A DNA stretch of 64,000 nucleotides from the NCBI GenBank assembly GCA_016933575.1, contig JAFGAR010000101.1, positions 1 through 64,000 on the forward strand. The letters are read 5' to 3'. This DNA comes from Candidatus Thorarchaeota archaeon. Lineage in GTDB: Archaea; Asgardarchaeota; Thorarchaeia; Thorarchaeales; Thorarchaeaceae. The stretch's first letter is position 1. Every line of letters starts with the position of its first letter. The notes under the pieces were generated by a model. It was given only the letters and a program-made list of their open reading frames with translations. It did no database searches and had not been told where the DNA came from. Shown here in pieces: positions 56,592 through 64,000 of the stretch. A program made the position numbers and the translations under genes.

Positions 56592-58727
56592 CTATTCGTA
56601 GACGACTCTACTCGTTCGTCGCACATACATTATGAAAAGAAACACAATTGCCATTGCAACAAAGTAGGTAATGGGCTCAATAGCTGCTGAAAATTGAATC
56701 TCCAAATTTCTTAGTGCATCAAATAAGATGCTGATTACTTCACCAATTGCTAAAATTGAGATGAAGATCTCAACAAACTCCATGGATTTTGTTCTTCGAT
56801 TCTCCATCTCAGCTTCACGGCGTTCTCTTTCTCTTGTTCTCCGTTCAACAACTCCTGATGCAATATCTGAGAAGAGCGTTTGATGGTGAGAAAGTATCCC
56901 GAGTCTACGCTCAAGATAATTGACCATTCTGTCAACATTGAGATCGTCCATAATGTTCTTCATCAATTCTGCGTGATCACGATAATTTGAGGTGAGAGTC
57001 CCCCGGATTAATTCGATATTCATGTGCGCAGAAGTATCAAAATGAATCACTGGTAATAGCTGTCCTCTGGTTTCACTGATTCTCTTTTCAGCCAACTCTA
57101 ATTCCATTGTTTCTAAATCACGAGCCAAGTCAGAGGTACCTTCAATAAAAGTATCCAAGATTTCTCCTGCAATTTCTATGAAGGTTGAGATGAGACAACG
57201 CAATCTTACCGAGGTTTCTATGGTCTCTTGATATTGAAGTACTATCCATCTTGGGTCATCTGGAAAGAAAAGAATACCATGATTCTCAGTTGTGATAAGC
57301 AAATCAGTAGTGTGTGATCTGATTGGTGCAAGATTCCTGATTCCCATTGGGTCTCTCATGATCCAGTCATCAAGAGCCGCTCTTGCTTCCATCTGACCGA
57401 GTAATAGTCCTTTGTAGTCTGGAAATCGGACAGCTCTTTCGAGAGGTAATAAACTGTCTTCATGATTGCCTCTAGACCATACACCTCTCTGAATAAGGAC
57501 ATAACTATACCAGTTGAGATGCGGGACAAATCTTAGTGATAATCCCATATCCAAGTTCGAAAAGACCTTACTTATACTCGTCACAATTTCCTCAGCAATT
57601 GTACTTAATCTAGTATAGAATCTCCCCTCCCATTGAATGTCAAATTCAGCACAATGTGGTCCACTCAGTGAAAGATATACTCTCAGATCCGAAACTGTCA
57701 ATTCATCTACATCAGTTTCCAAATGGATCGTAGCTACTCCATACCTATAGATTCTGACACTCATTTGAAGTTCTACATCAATCCCTCTGAAATCGATAAT
57801 CAGTGGATTGAGCGTGATAACTAGGTCCTTCATCTTATCTACGCCAAGTACTGTTTCAAAGAGATCTGATAGACTGTCTTCATCAATTGTTTGAATAGAG
57901 ATGCCATGGGTTTTCATTTGGTCAACGAATTCATCATTATCTTCAGTTAGTGAATCATAGATTGAGTTAAGATATTCTGGTTCGCCATAGAAGCTGTATA
58001 GCCAAGTCAATCGATTACCTTTTAGTATTAGATAATCAGGATGTTTCGAAATTATCTCTCGATGGTATTTTAGAAATTCCAAGTAGCTAGCCAGTTCAGA
58101 ATAGGAATCTTCATCTTCTGCTTCAAGAATTCCCTCAAGACATTTCTTAATCTTTATCTCCGATTCTTGGAATATTCTCTCGAATTCAGTTGTTCTTACT
58201 GCAGACATCGCTTTACTGTATGCTGCTACACCATTACCATATAGTTGCCAGGCTGAAAGTTGAGTCTGAAACCATTCAACTAGACTACCTTCAGCAACTT
58301 CCATCTTCGATATGTATTCAAGACCCTCATTGGCAATTGCGGAGAGATTATCCGCAATTTCTACCATCTTATGAGGGTCAACAGAAATTAGAGCATTTTC
58401 AAGGTTAATAGCTGCTTCTAATACACCGCTGAGAGAATTAAGACACATCAATCCATGCTTCTCTGTTTCAGAACAGAATTCAATGCTCTCCTGGATAACA
58501 TCTATGGCCTTTCTTAGGAGACCACGTGCCATTCCATAATCATATGAAGACTCCCAGCGGGAATGCCCTTCGAAGTAATAGACAAATGCTTGGAGTAATA
58601 TCCTAAGAGATCTTTCTCTTGTCAACCCCAATTCTTTCCTTGCCAAAATCGCAGCTGACTCATAGTCACAGTCATCATAAATCTCCAGGATCGGATGAAG
58701 AATATCAAGAAACTCGCGGAATGGCAT
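56592..58727 (-). CDS. Large membrane protein, unknown (CorA/RMD1-like C-terminus?)
   Basis: This 711-residue protein is not recognised. An all-helical N-terminal region (about 1-290) is followed by a mixed alpha/beta region (about 305-470). A long helical/coiled-coil region (about 510-660, with RRTRERERREAEMENRR) leads to two closely spaced membrane helices (about 645-665 and 685-705). The coiled coil ending in a membrane hairpin recalls CorA or RMD1/DUF155 proteins, but I cannot confirm membership. ATG 58727 follows GGAGGT at 6 bases. It converges on the giant gene and could be its functional partner only by neighbourhood. Confidence 0.7.
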   Translation of the reverse strand: MPFREFLDILHPILEIYDDCDYESAAILARKELGLTRERSLRILLQAFVYYFEGHSRWESSYDYGMARGLLRKAIDVIQESIEFCSETEKHGLMCLNSLSGVLEAAINLENALISVDPHKMVEIADNLSAIANEGLEYISKMEVAEGSLVEWFQTQLSAWQLYGNGVAAYSKAMSAVRTTEFERIFQESEIKIKKCLEGILEAEDEDSYSELASYLEFLKYHREIISKHPDYLILKGNRLTWLYSFYGEPEYLNSIYDSLTEDNDEFVDQMKTHGISIQTIDEDSLSDLFETVLGVDKMKDLVITLNPLIIDFRGIDVELQMSVRIYRYGVATIHLETDVDELTVSDLRVYLSLSGPHCAEFDIQWEGRFYTRLSTIAEEIVTSISKVFSNLDMGLSLRFVPHLNWYSYVLIQRGVWSRGNHEDSLLPLERAVRFPDYKGLLLGQMEARAALDDWIMRDPMGIRNLAPIRSHTTDLLITTENHGILFFPDDPRWIVLQYQETIETSVRLRCLISTFIEIAGEILDTFIEGTSDLARDLETMELELAEKRISETRGQLLPVIHFDTSAHMNIELIRGTLTSNYRDHAELMKNIMDDLNVDRMVNYLERRLGILSHHQTLFSDIASGVVERRTRERERREAEMENRRTKSMEFVEIFISILAIGEVISILFDALRNLEIQFSAAIEPITYFVAMAIVFLFIMYVRRTSRVVYE

Positions 58728-58742
58728 CAATCAACCTCCAAA

Positions 58743-59603
58743 TCACTTGATGACTGGTTTTCGAAGCAGAAACTCAGATTCAATACGTTTGTACCCTTTT
58801 AGGTACAAAATATCTAGAATGTCTTGATGGTTGTCCTGAATCCAGAATTCGACAGTTTCTAATTCCAATAATTCCATACATGCATCAAGAACCTGTGGAC
58901 CATAATCTGGTCTAATATTGAACTGGATTTCAGTATGAGGTTTCTTTCTCTTTTCCATCAACATTCTGATATAACCAACAACTAGACCCTCGTTTGTTCT
59001 GAAGATCCTATGTTCCGGTTTGAGAAGTTCTCTCCACGAATCTTCATTCCTTGTACTCCAATATGAATCAGGAGTGAGTTTCATGAGATCTGGAATAATG
59101 TCTTGAGATGGTGGCTCTATCTTAAGTGTACTTTGTCCTTCAGGAATCCATTTCTTTCCTCTCAAATGAAGTTCAACAAAACGAATTCCATAGTCAATTT
59201 TCTCATACAGCGATAATGCTCTATAATTGGTTGTCTTAACACCAATCGCTAGTTCTCTAATATCTGGGTAGTGTTTCTTGAGTATTTTTTCTGACTCTTT
59301 TATGAGATATGTTCCAATTCCCTGTCCCCTATAATCCGGATGAATTGCCAGCTCCCAAATGAATCCCCAACGAAGAATGTCGTTGAATACGTTAATCACA
59401 ACACCAACAATCGTTTTTCCAAGTACCGCGACTCTCCAGAGTCTTTCCAACTCACCACTTTCATAACATCTTTCCCACCACTCTGAGAATCGTTTTTCTG
59501 ATATCTCATCAACACCTGGTAAGCCTGTATTATACACTTCGAAGAATTCTTCTCTCTCATCACTTGAAGGAGCACGGATTCTAACATCTCTCATTAGTGA
59601 CAT
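58743..59603 (-). CDS. Two-domain GNAT N-acetyltransferase
   Basis: In this 286-residue protein the first GNAT domain (about 3-155) has the acetyl-CoA motif ELAIHPDYRGQGIGTYLI. The second half (about 165-285) resembles a degenerate GNAT domain with FRTNEGLVVGYIRM but no clear P-loop. It would acetylate an unknown amine. A start at ATG 59603 has GGGGTAA upstream; a longer form starting at 59633 with a TATA-like sequence 27 bases upstream is possible. It lies 15 bases before the next gene on the strand. Confidence 0.85.
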   Translation of the reverse strand: MSLMRDVRIRAPSSDEREEFFEVYNTGLPGVDEISEKRFSEWWERCYESGELERLWRVAVLGKTIVGVVINVFNDILRWGFIWELAIHPDYRGQGIGTYLIKESEKILKKHYPDIRELAIGVKTTNYRALSLYEKIDYGIRFVELHLRGKKWIPEGQSTLKIEPPSQDIIPDLMKLTPDSYWSTRNEDSWRELLKPEHRIFRTNEGLVVGYIRMLMEKRKKPHTEIQFNIRPDYGPQVLDACMELLELETVEFWIQDNHQDILDILYLKGYKRIESEFLLRKPVIK

Positions 59604-59753
59604 TGTTACCCCATAGTGATTGAGTGAAGGCATAGTTAAGAATTGTTTGTCAATCCATATTCAATTAAGAATTAGCATCAAATGAAAGAATCAGTCCCTG
59701 TGCTATTTATGGCTTTTAAATCTTTAACAACTTCAACATCAAGATCATCCACT

Positions 59754-61421
59754 CTAATTTACCTCAGCTTTTGCCATTCGCTCAATACCAATTACATAGA
59801 CAATGGTTCCAATGATTATCAATGGAGTACTCATAATTAGCATGAATATTGGAATATTTGCAGATGCCATGATGAATTCAATTCCAATAAACAGTGAAAC
59901 CATGAGAATTATCATGATTGAGAAAATTGACGCAAATGTATTAACATGAAATGCACTGCTTTTTTGGTTCTCATAAGCTGGATTATTGGCTGTTATACCA
60001 GTACTAAGTAGCACTGCTCCACAGGTAGACCAGTATGTGTACCCCATGATTGCGAGCATTTCAAAAAATGTGAATTCAAAGATGAGAGAAGCTATTATTG
60101 AGGGGAATGTGGCAATCGGTATATTTAGGAGTAATGATTCAGTTATACGAGCTTTGCCAAATTTTCTAACCCCATTTGGAGCTGATCTGATTATCCATAG
60201 TTGGTCTTTTGATTCAAGAAATCCAATACCACCAAATGTGATTCCATTTATCATAGCAAGCATAAGTCCTAACATCAAAACAGTCAACATCAAGATGATA
60301 GTGTGGACAACTTCAGGCGCTTCTTCCGAGAATGAACCAGGACCATATTTGAGAATCACTGGTAAAAGGATAGAGATAGCAATACCGTAGATGAGTCGAG
60401 AAACATTCTGCATCTTTCGGGTGAATTCTTTTATCATATTCACAACAAGAATCCCAAAATTGCCTGGTGAGATCTTCCTTATACCTCTCAGAAAGAAGTT
60501 CTCTTCACCAACAGTAATTATCTTCTCTGTACGAGGTCCTGCTCCAAAGGAGAATATTCTATCAGCTGACGTAAACGCAATTATGATGATTAATCCAGTG
60601 AATGATAGCAAGAGCAGAAGGTCGATAATTGCATCCAATTTCAGAATGCTGAGAAAAATCGATGGTGAAATACCGACACCGTTGAAGATTATAACACTCC
60701 ATGATATGATATCTGCTCCCCACGTAAATGGAAACAAGAGGAATATGTCCATCCCCAGAACTGCTGACATGGAGTTTGCAAAATACATTAGCCCATACAT
60801 CGGAATCAGAACAATAAATGCAACTATCATTGAGAGAGCCTTTGCGATATCATTGCCCCGGGATGATTCGCCAAGTTTTGCTTGAATCGCGGTTGTGATC
60901 AGATTCGATAGAAAAAGGGTGCTCAGAGCAACAAAGAAGATAGTTAGATACATAATCAGCTGCCCAAGAAGACTGACTTCAAAGAATAAAGCAAACGGTG
61001 AGAGTATTATTGGTGCTGCATACATGACAAGGAAACCATAACTAGGGACTTTCCCAAGAAACATGCCAAACATCATATCACGGGTACTCACATTGTTGCT
61101 CAACATGATTTCCCATTGCCCAATGCGTATCTCCTGCATTGCATAGGAAATTGGATAGATTAGGAAGATGACCCATAGAAAAAGCATAGCAGAGCGCATT
61201 AGGCTAGGAAATCCTGCCATAAAGAGAAGTTCCACCTGAACACCTAATCCGCTAAGAATCGATGACATGATTGTTGGCACGATTACAAGAGCCCAAATAA
61301 TTCCAATGAGAAGAAGGCTGATACTTGCAGCTTTCCTGACTCTACGAAGCTTTGCAGTTTGAACAAGGAATTCAGTCTTAGCAATTGCCAGCCATTTCCG
61401 TGTCAGACTTAGTCCCTCCAA
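59754..61421 (-). CDS. Large ABC transporter permease
   Basis: This 555-residue membrane protein has about 12 hydrophobic segments, so it resembles a fused pair of permease halves as in some ABC-2 exporters. It overlaps the ATPase gene by 13 bases. The start is uncertain: TTG 61421 opens the frame, but the GGAGGG site lies just after it and would suit the in-frame CTG at 61406. Substrate unknown. Confidence 0.85.
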   Translation of the reverse strand: MEGLSLTRKWLAIAKTEFLVQTAKLRRVRKAASISLLLIGIIWALVIVPTIMSSILSGLGVQVELLFMAGFPSLMRSAMLFLWVIFLIYPISYAMQEIRIGQWEIMLSNNVSTRDMMFGMFLGKVPSYGFLVMYAAPIILSPFALFFEVSLLGQLIMYLTIFFVALSTLFLSNLITTAIQAKLGESSRGNDIAKALSMIVAFIVLIPMYGLMYFANSMSAVLGMDIFLLFPFTWGADIISWSVIIFNGVGISPSIFLSILKLDAIIDLLLLLSFTGLIIIIAFTSADRIFSFGAGPRTEKIITVGEENFFLRGIRKISPGNFGILVVNMIKEFTRKMQNVSRLIYGIAISILLPVILKYGPGSFSEEAPEVVHTIILMLTVLMLGLMLAMINGITFGGIGFLESKDQLWIIRSAPNGVRKFGKARITESLLLNIPIATFPSIIASLIFEFTFFEMLAIMGYTYWSTCGAVLLSTGITANNPAYENQKSSAFHVNTFASIFSIMIILMVSLFIGIEFIMASANIPIFMLIMSTPLIIIGTIVYVIGIERMAKAEVN

Positions 61422-62179
61422 CTAAGGAGTCTTGACTTATCGACCTCGCCGCCAACAATCTTGAGGTATGCATCTTCTAGGTCCTTCCCTCCAACTTGCT
61501 GGATTATATCGGCTGGATCTCCGAGTGTGTTCAAGACACCCTCATTTAGAATACCTATGATCTCACAGACATCTTCTGCAAAGTCAGTCATATGTGTACA
61601 GATGAAGAAAGTCGTATCCATTTCTCTCGCCATTGCTATGATAATTTCTCTGACCAAAACACTTGCGGCAGGATCCAAGCGAGATGTAGGCTCATCAAGA
61701 AACACGAGTTGCGGTTCATGAAGTACCGTTGACGCAACAAGGACTTTCTGCTTCATACCACTGCTGTAACTCTCAAGTAAATCGTTCTGTCTGCCTTCAA
61801 GACCCATAAGCTCAAGAAGACTATCAATTCGTCTATTGAGAACTTCGCCACTCATATCATTCAGTGCACCAATGAACTCCAAAAATTCCACAGCTGAGAG
61901 CTTTGAGTAGAGTCCTGGAGTTTCAGGTAGGAGTCCAGTTTTTGCCTTGATCTCCTCTCTCTGTGTGTGAATATCATAACCACATACAGTAGCATTACCA
62001 CTTGAAGGTTTTAACAAACCTGAGAGTATTCTAACCGTTGTTGTCTTCCCTGCTCCATTAGGTCCTAGAAAACCAAATACACATCCTCTTTTAACTGAGA
62101 GGTTCAAATTACTTAGTGCGATCACATTTCCAAAATTCTTTGAGAGCCCTTGTGTTTGAATAACAGAACCATCCGACAT
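61409..62179 (-). CDS. ABC transporter ATP-binding protein
   Basis: This is a 256-residue ATPase. Walker A is GPNGAGKTT, the signature YSSGMKQK, Walker B LVFLDEPT, and the H-loop CTHMT. It is a compact ABC-2-type exporter ATPase paired with the large permease. It starts at ATG 62179 after GGGGTTGG; a TATA box lies at 62221-62230. The promoter region is shared with the divergent AlkD-like gene. Confidence 0.92.
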   Translation of the reverse strand: MSDGSVIQTQGLSKNFGNVIALSNLNLSVKRGCVFGFLGPNGAGKTTTVRILSGLLKPSSGNATVCGYDIHTQREEIKAKTGLLPETPGLYSKLSAVEFLEFIGALNDMSGEVLNRRIDSLLELMGLEGRQNDLLESYSSGMKQKVLVASTVLHEPQLVFLDEPTSRLDPAASVLVREIIIAMAREMDTTFFICTHMTDFAEDVCEIIGILNEGVLNTLGDPADIIQQVGGKDLEDAYLKIVGGEVDKSRLLSWRD

Positions 62180-62220
62180 CTAACCAACCCCTGATTGTTT
62201 GATTATTAATTGCTTTAAAG

Positions 62221-62230
62221 ATTTTATAAA
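62221..62230 (-). promoter_or_regulatory. TATA box of third ABC operon
   Basis: TTTATAAAAT on the minus strand is centred about 47 bases before ATG 62179 and would give a ~20-base leader carrying the ribosome site. Confidence 0.5.
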
Positions 62231-62260
62231 AACGCATTCGGACATTCTTGTTTCATCACA

Positions 62261-62268
62261 ATTATATT
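62261..62268 (+). promoter_or_regulatory. TATA-like box of AlkD-like gene
   Basis: ATTATATT is centred about 27 bases before ATG 62291, and no SD lies between. It fits a leaderless transcript and supports ATG 62291 over TTG 62282. Confidence 0.4.
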
Positions 62269-62290
62269 CAACCAATGCACATTGCCTATT

Positions 62291-62974
62291 ATGGTTCATG
62301 CTATCAGTAATACAATTCATCAAGATCTGATTGCTCATAGCAATCCTATACGTAAGGAGAAGATTGCGGAATATCTGAAGACCTCCTCTTTGGGTTTCAT
62401 TGGTGTTGAATTGCCTGACATACATTTGATGGTGAATACACATATCAAAGGTCTGAAGATTGATGACTTACCTTCCTTGATGGATGCACTTTGGAGTATC
62501 AAGACCTTCGAGACTCGCGTGGCAGCAATTGATGTCTTGAAAGTGTATGCAAAAAAAGGCGATGTTGCAATAGCCCTAAAGATTGCTGACCGGTGGGTTG
62601 AAGATGCTGATACCTGGGGGGTTACGGATCCTCTCTGTTCTCCAACAATTGGGATACTTCTTCTCCGGGACCCTAAAGTTGTTGACACCTTGAAGTCGTG
62701 GAGAACTTCTGAGAACTTCTGGAAACGTCGTTGTTCACTACTACCATATCTATACCTTACATTGAAGACGCAATATAGACCAGAATATAGTAAGAAGATA
62801 CTTGAAGCTGTGACCCCACACATCTCTGATGAGGAGTTTTTTGTTGGAAAGGCAGCAGGATGGGTGCTTAGAGAACTCAGCAAGAGAGACCCTGAATTGA
62901 TACAGGAGTATTTTAAGAGTCATGGTAAAAGGATGACGAAACTAGTAATTAGAGAAGGTTCAAAGAAGCTCTAA
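62291..62974 (+). CDS. AlkD-like DNA alkylation repair protein
   Basis: This 227-residue protein is built of HEAT-like helices and resembles AlkD DNA glycosylases, which remove alkylated bases without flipping them. The three key residues match in order and spacing: Trp in DTWGVTD (W109), Asp in the same motif (D113) and Arg in FWKRR (R147). The gene is divergent from the third ABC operon and meets the next gene with a 4-base gap. Confidence 0.88.
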   Translation: MVHAISNTIHQDLIAHSNPIRKEKIAEYLKTSSLGFIGVELPDIHLMVNTHIKGLKIDDLPSLMDALWSIKTFETRVAAIDVLKVYAKKGDVAIALKIADRWVEDADTWGVTDPLCSPTIGILLLRDPKVVDTLKSWRTSENFWKRRCSLLPYLYLTLKTQYRPEYSKKILEAVTPHISDEEFFVGKAAGWVLRELSKRDPELIQEYFKSHGKRMTKLVIREGSKKL

Positions 62975-62978
62975 GACT

Positions 62979-63611
62979 CTAGTATATCTCTCCCTTTTCC
63001 ATAGCCTCTAAGAATTTCACGCGATTCTCTTCAGATACCGTATTGAGTATGCAGCCAAAATTGGGACAGTGTGAACAACTCCAGTGTCGGAGTGTAACAA
63101 AGAACGAAATAGCCAACACTAGTTGGATGACTACAAATTCCCATCTATCCAATAGGTAGAATATTGGTGCTAGAACAAAGAATCCAGCGAAGAATGCGAA
63201 GGTCGCTTGGCCTGCTCGACTTATCTTGCCTGGTTTATACTTGAACCATTTTGGACTAGCCCAATTTGCCAGACAATAGAACCGATTCTCATTTCCGTGC
63301 TCTTTGCCAGAGTATTCATAGCATGGGCAATGACGACACAGAACATACCATTCTAGACCCCCAGCAAAGAAGAGCATACTGATAATGAAGATGACTAGAA
63401 TCATCAACATACTCTCAGTGAGTACAAATGATCCTAATCCAAAGAATGATCCAATATCAAAGCTCAATCCAAAGTAGCTCACCGAAGATCCTATCATCCC
63501 AATTGCGCCAACTATCATCGGTGAAAAACCTAGTATCATAAACCATCGAGCATCGTTGAAATGATATCTTGCAACCACATCAAAATGCATCTTTTCCTTC
63601 TTCTCAGTCAT
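62979..63611 (-). CDS. Cys-rich membrane protein, unknown
   Basis: This 210-residue protein has four membrane segments (about 25-48, 55-80, 138-158 and 160-176) and two Cys clusters on one side: CRHCPCY...C (about 92-113) and SCSHCPNFGC (about 178-187). The clusters may bind iron-sulfur or zinc. No family function is known to me. Its stop lies 4 bases from the AlkD-like gene's stop on the opposite strand. Confidence 0.75.
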   Translation of the reverse strand: MTEKKEKMHFDVVARYHFNDARWFMILGFSPMIVGAIGMIGSSVSYFGLSFDIGSFFGLGSFVLTESMLMILVIFIISMLFFAGGLEWYVLCRHCPCYEYSGKEHGNENRFYCLANWASPKWFKYKPGKISRAGQATFAFFAGFFVLAPIFYLLDRWEFVVIQLVLAISFFVTLRHWSCSHCPNFGCILNTVSEENRVKFLEAMEKGEIY

Positions 63612-63731
63612 ATTTGTCCCTTCTGTATAGAAGTGAAATCAAGGACCAATATAAGTAAAATCTTTCAGAAAACAATCTTCTATGCAATGAAACAGCACTG
63701 CTTGGTTTTAGACAACCTTGAAACTCATATT

Positions 63732-63766
63732 GGCGTTTCCAGCTCAATGGCAGAGAGAGAAACGCC
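63732..63766. promoter_or_regulatory. Hairpin/inverted repeat upstream of YcaQ-like gene
   Basis: GGCGTTTC (63732-63739) and GAAACGCC (63759-63766) form a perfect 8-bp inverted repeat with a 19-base spacer, ending 28 bases before the start of the winged-helix gene. It could be an operator overlapping the promoter (CTTAAGA follows directly) or a transcript hairpin. Confidence 0.45.
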
Positions 63767-63794
63767 CTTAAGATGAGCCACCTACTCTCTCTTC

Positions 63795-64000
63795 ATGATC
63801 GAGGTCTCTCCTGAGCAGGCTCGCTTTTTCATGTTAGATGTTCAAGGATTGAGAACTGAGAAACCATGCAATTCTGTAAAAGAGGTTGCACAGAGAATTC
63901 ATAGTATACAGGTGGATACAATATCCGTTGTTTCGCGCAGTCACAATCTCATTACATTTAATCGTTTCAAAGACTACAAGGATGGATCAATCTGGGAGTA
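63795..64000 (+). CDS. YcaQ-like winged-helix DNA glycosylase (partial, cut by window end)
   Basis: The first 68 codons are visible, and the gene continues beyond the window. The start MIEVSPEQARFFMLDVQGL followed by IQVDTISVVSRSHNLITFNRF matches the N-terminus of the YcaQ/AlkX family, whose bacterial members unhook DNA interstrand crosslinks. There is no SD; a TATA-like CTTAAGA about 25 bases upstream suggests a leaderless start. Confidence 0.75.
   Translation, partial: MIEVSPEQARFFMLDVQGLRTEKPCNSVKEVAQRIHSIQVDTISVVSRSHNLITFNRFKDYKDGSIWE

Noticed and set aside
63561..63776. 71-codon frame between the Cys-rich and YcaQ-like genes
   Set aside because: It starts inside the minus-strand gene, spans the intergenic hairpin and has no protein-like motif.
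1..64000. tRNA, rRNA, C/D-box RNA, insertion sequence or prophage
   Set aside because: Scanned the intergenic regions for T-loop, C/D-box pairs, transposase motifs and terminal repeats; none was convincing.

Overview
The window looks like chromosomal DNA from an archaeon, most plausibly an Asgard archaeon close to the Thorarchaeia. This is inferred from gene content, not from a marker gene. The evidence is a RadA/Rad51-type recombinase, a Ras/Rab-like small GTPase with all five G motifs, several zinc-ribbon and winged-helix proteins, many-PAS histidine kinases without DNA-binding response regulators, and large Thr/Ser-rich membrane-anchored surface proteins. Start sites also look archaeal: some genes have GGAGG/GGTGA-type Shine-Dalgarno (SD) sites, often with TTG or GTG starts, and others have a TATA box about 27 bases upstream of the ATG with no SD (leaderless type). 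I see no rRNA, tRNA, CRISPR array, insertion sequence or phage.

Layout. 1-3350: a divergent RadA-family recombinase, its overlapping partner, a possible micro-ORF, and a rubredoxin. 3385-8615: a membrane protein, a thioredoxin-like protein, the small GTPase, and the TldE/TldD protease pair. 8713-13465: an M48 membrane metalloprotease, a 14-segment drug exporter, and a two-gene ABC exporter. 13686-27094: three paralogous ~1000-residue surface proteins around a three-gene ABC-2 transporter operon. 27203-31754: small membrane and zinc proteins, a drug/metabolite transporter, a cytosolic HtrA-like protease, a PEMT/ICMT-type methyltransferase and a DUF362 protein. 31861-38729: a signalling cluster with two multi-PAS kinases, a GbsR/MarR-like regulator and a REC-GAF-PAS protein. 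38884-43728: a membrane-anchored winged-helix/zinc-ribbon protein, a tandem SRPBCC protein, a polyprenol-kinase-like protein, a HEAT protein and an Fpg/Nei-like protein. 43939-56505: one gene for a 4188-residue surface protein made of about 26 repeats of ~96 residues in three blocks, with a transmembrane anchor and a ~280-residue cytoplasmic tail. 56592-64000: an unfamiliar membrane protein, a double GNAT protein, a third ABC transporter, an AlkD-like DNA glycosylase, a Cys-rich membrane protein, and the start of a YcaQ-like winged-helix DNA glycosylase cut by the window end.

Themes. About a fifth of the window encodes the giant surface protein and nearly another fifth the three smaller ones, so this is largely a cell-envelope region. 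The giant protein joins a very long repeated ectodomain to a cytoplasmic tail that contains a duplicated helical module. It is the best candidate here for an undescribed adhesion or sensing system. Several genes share near-identical GAGGTGG/CCACCTC hairpins just after their stop codons, which probably act as 3'-end or termination signals. Three unrelated DNA-glycosylase-type families (Fpg/Nei, AlkD, YcaQ) lie within about 22 kb.
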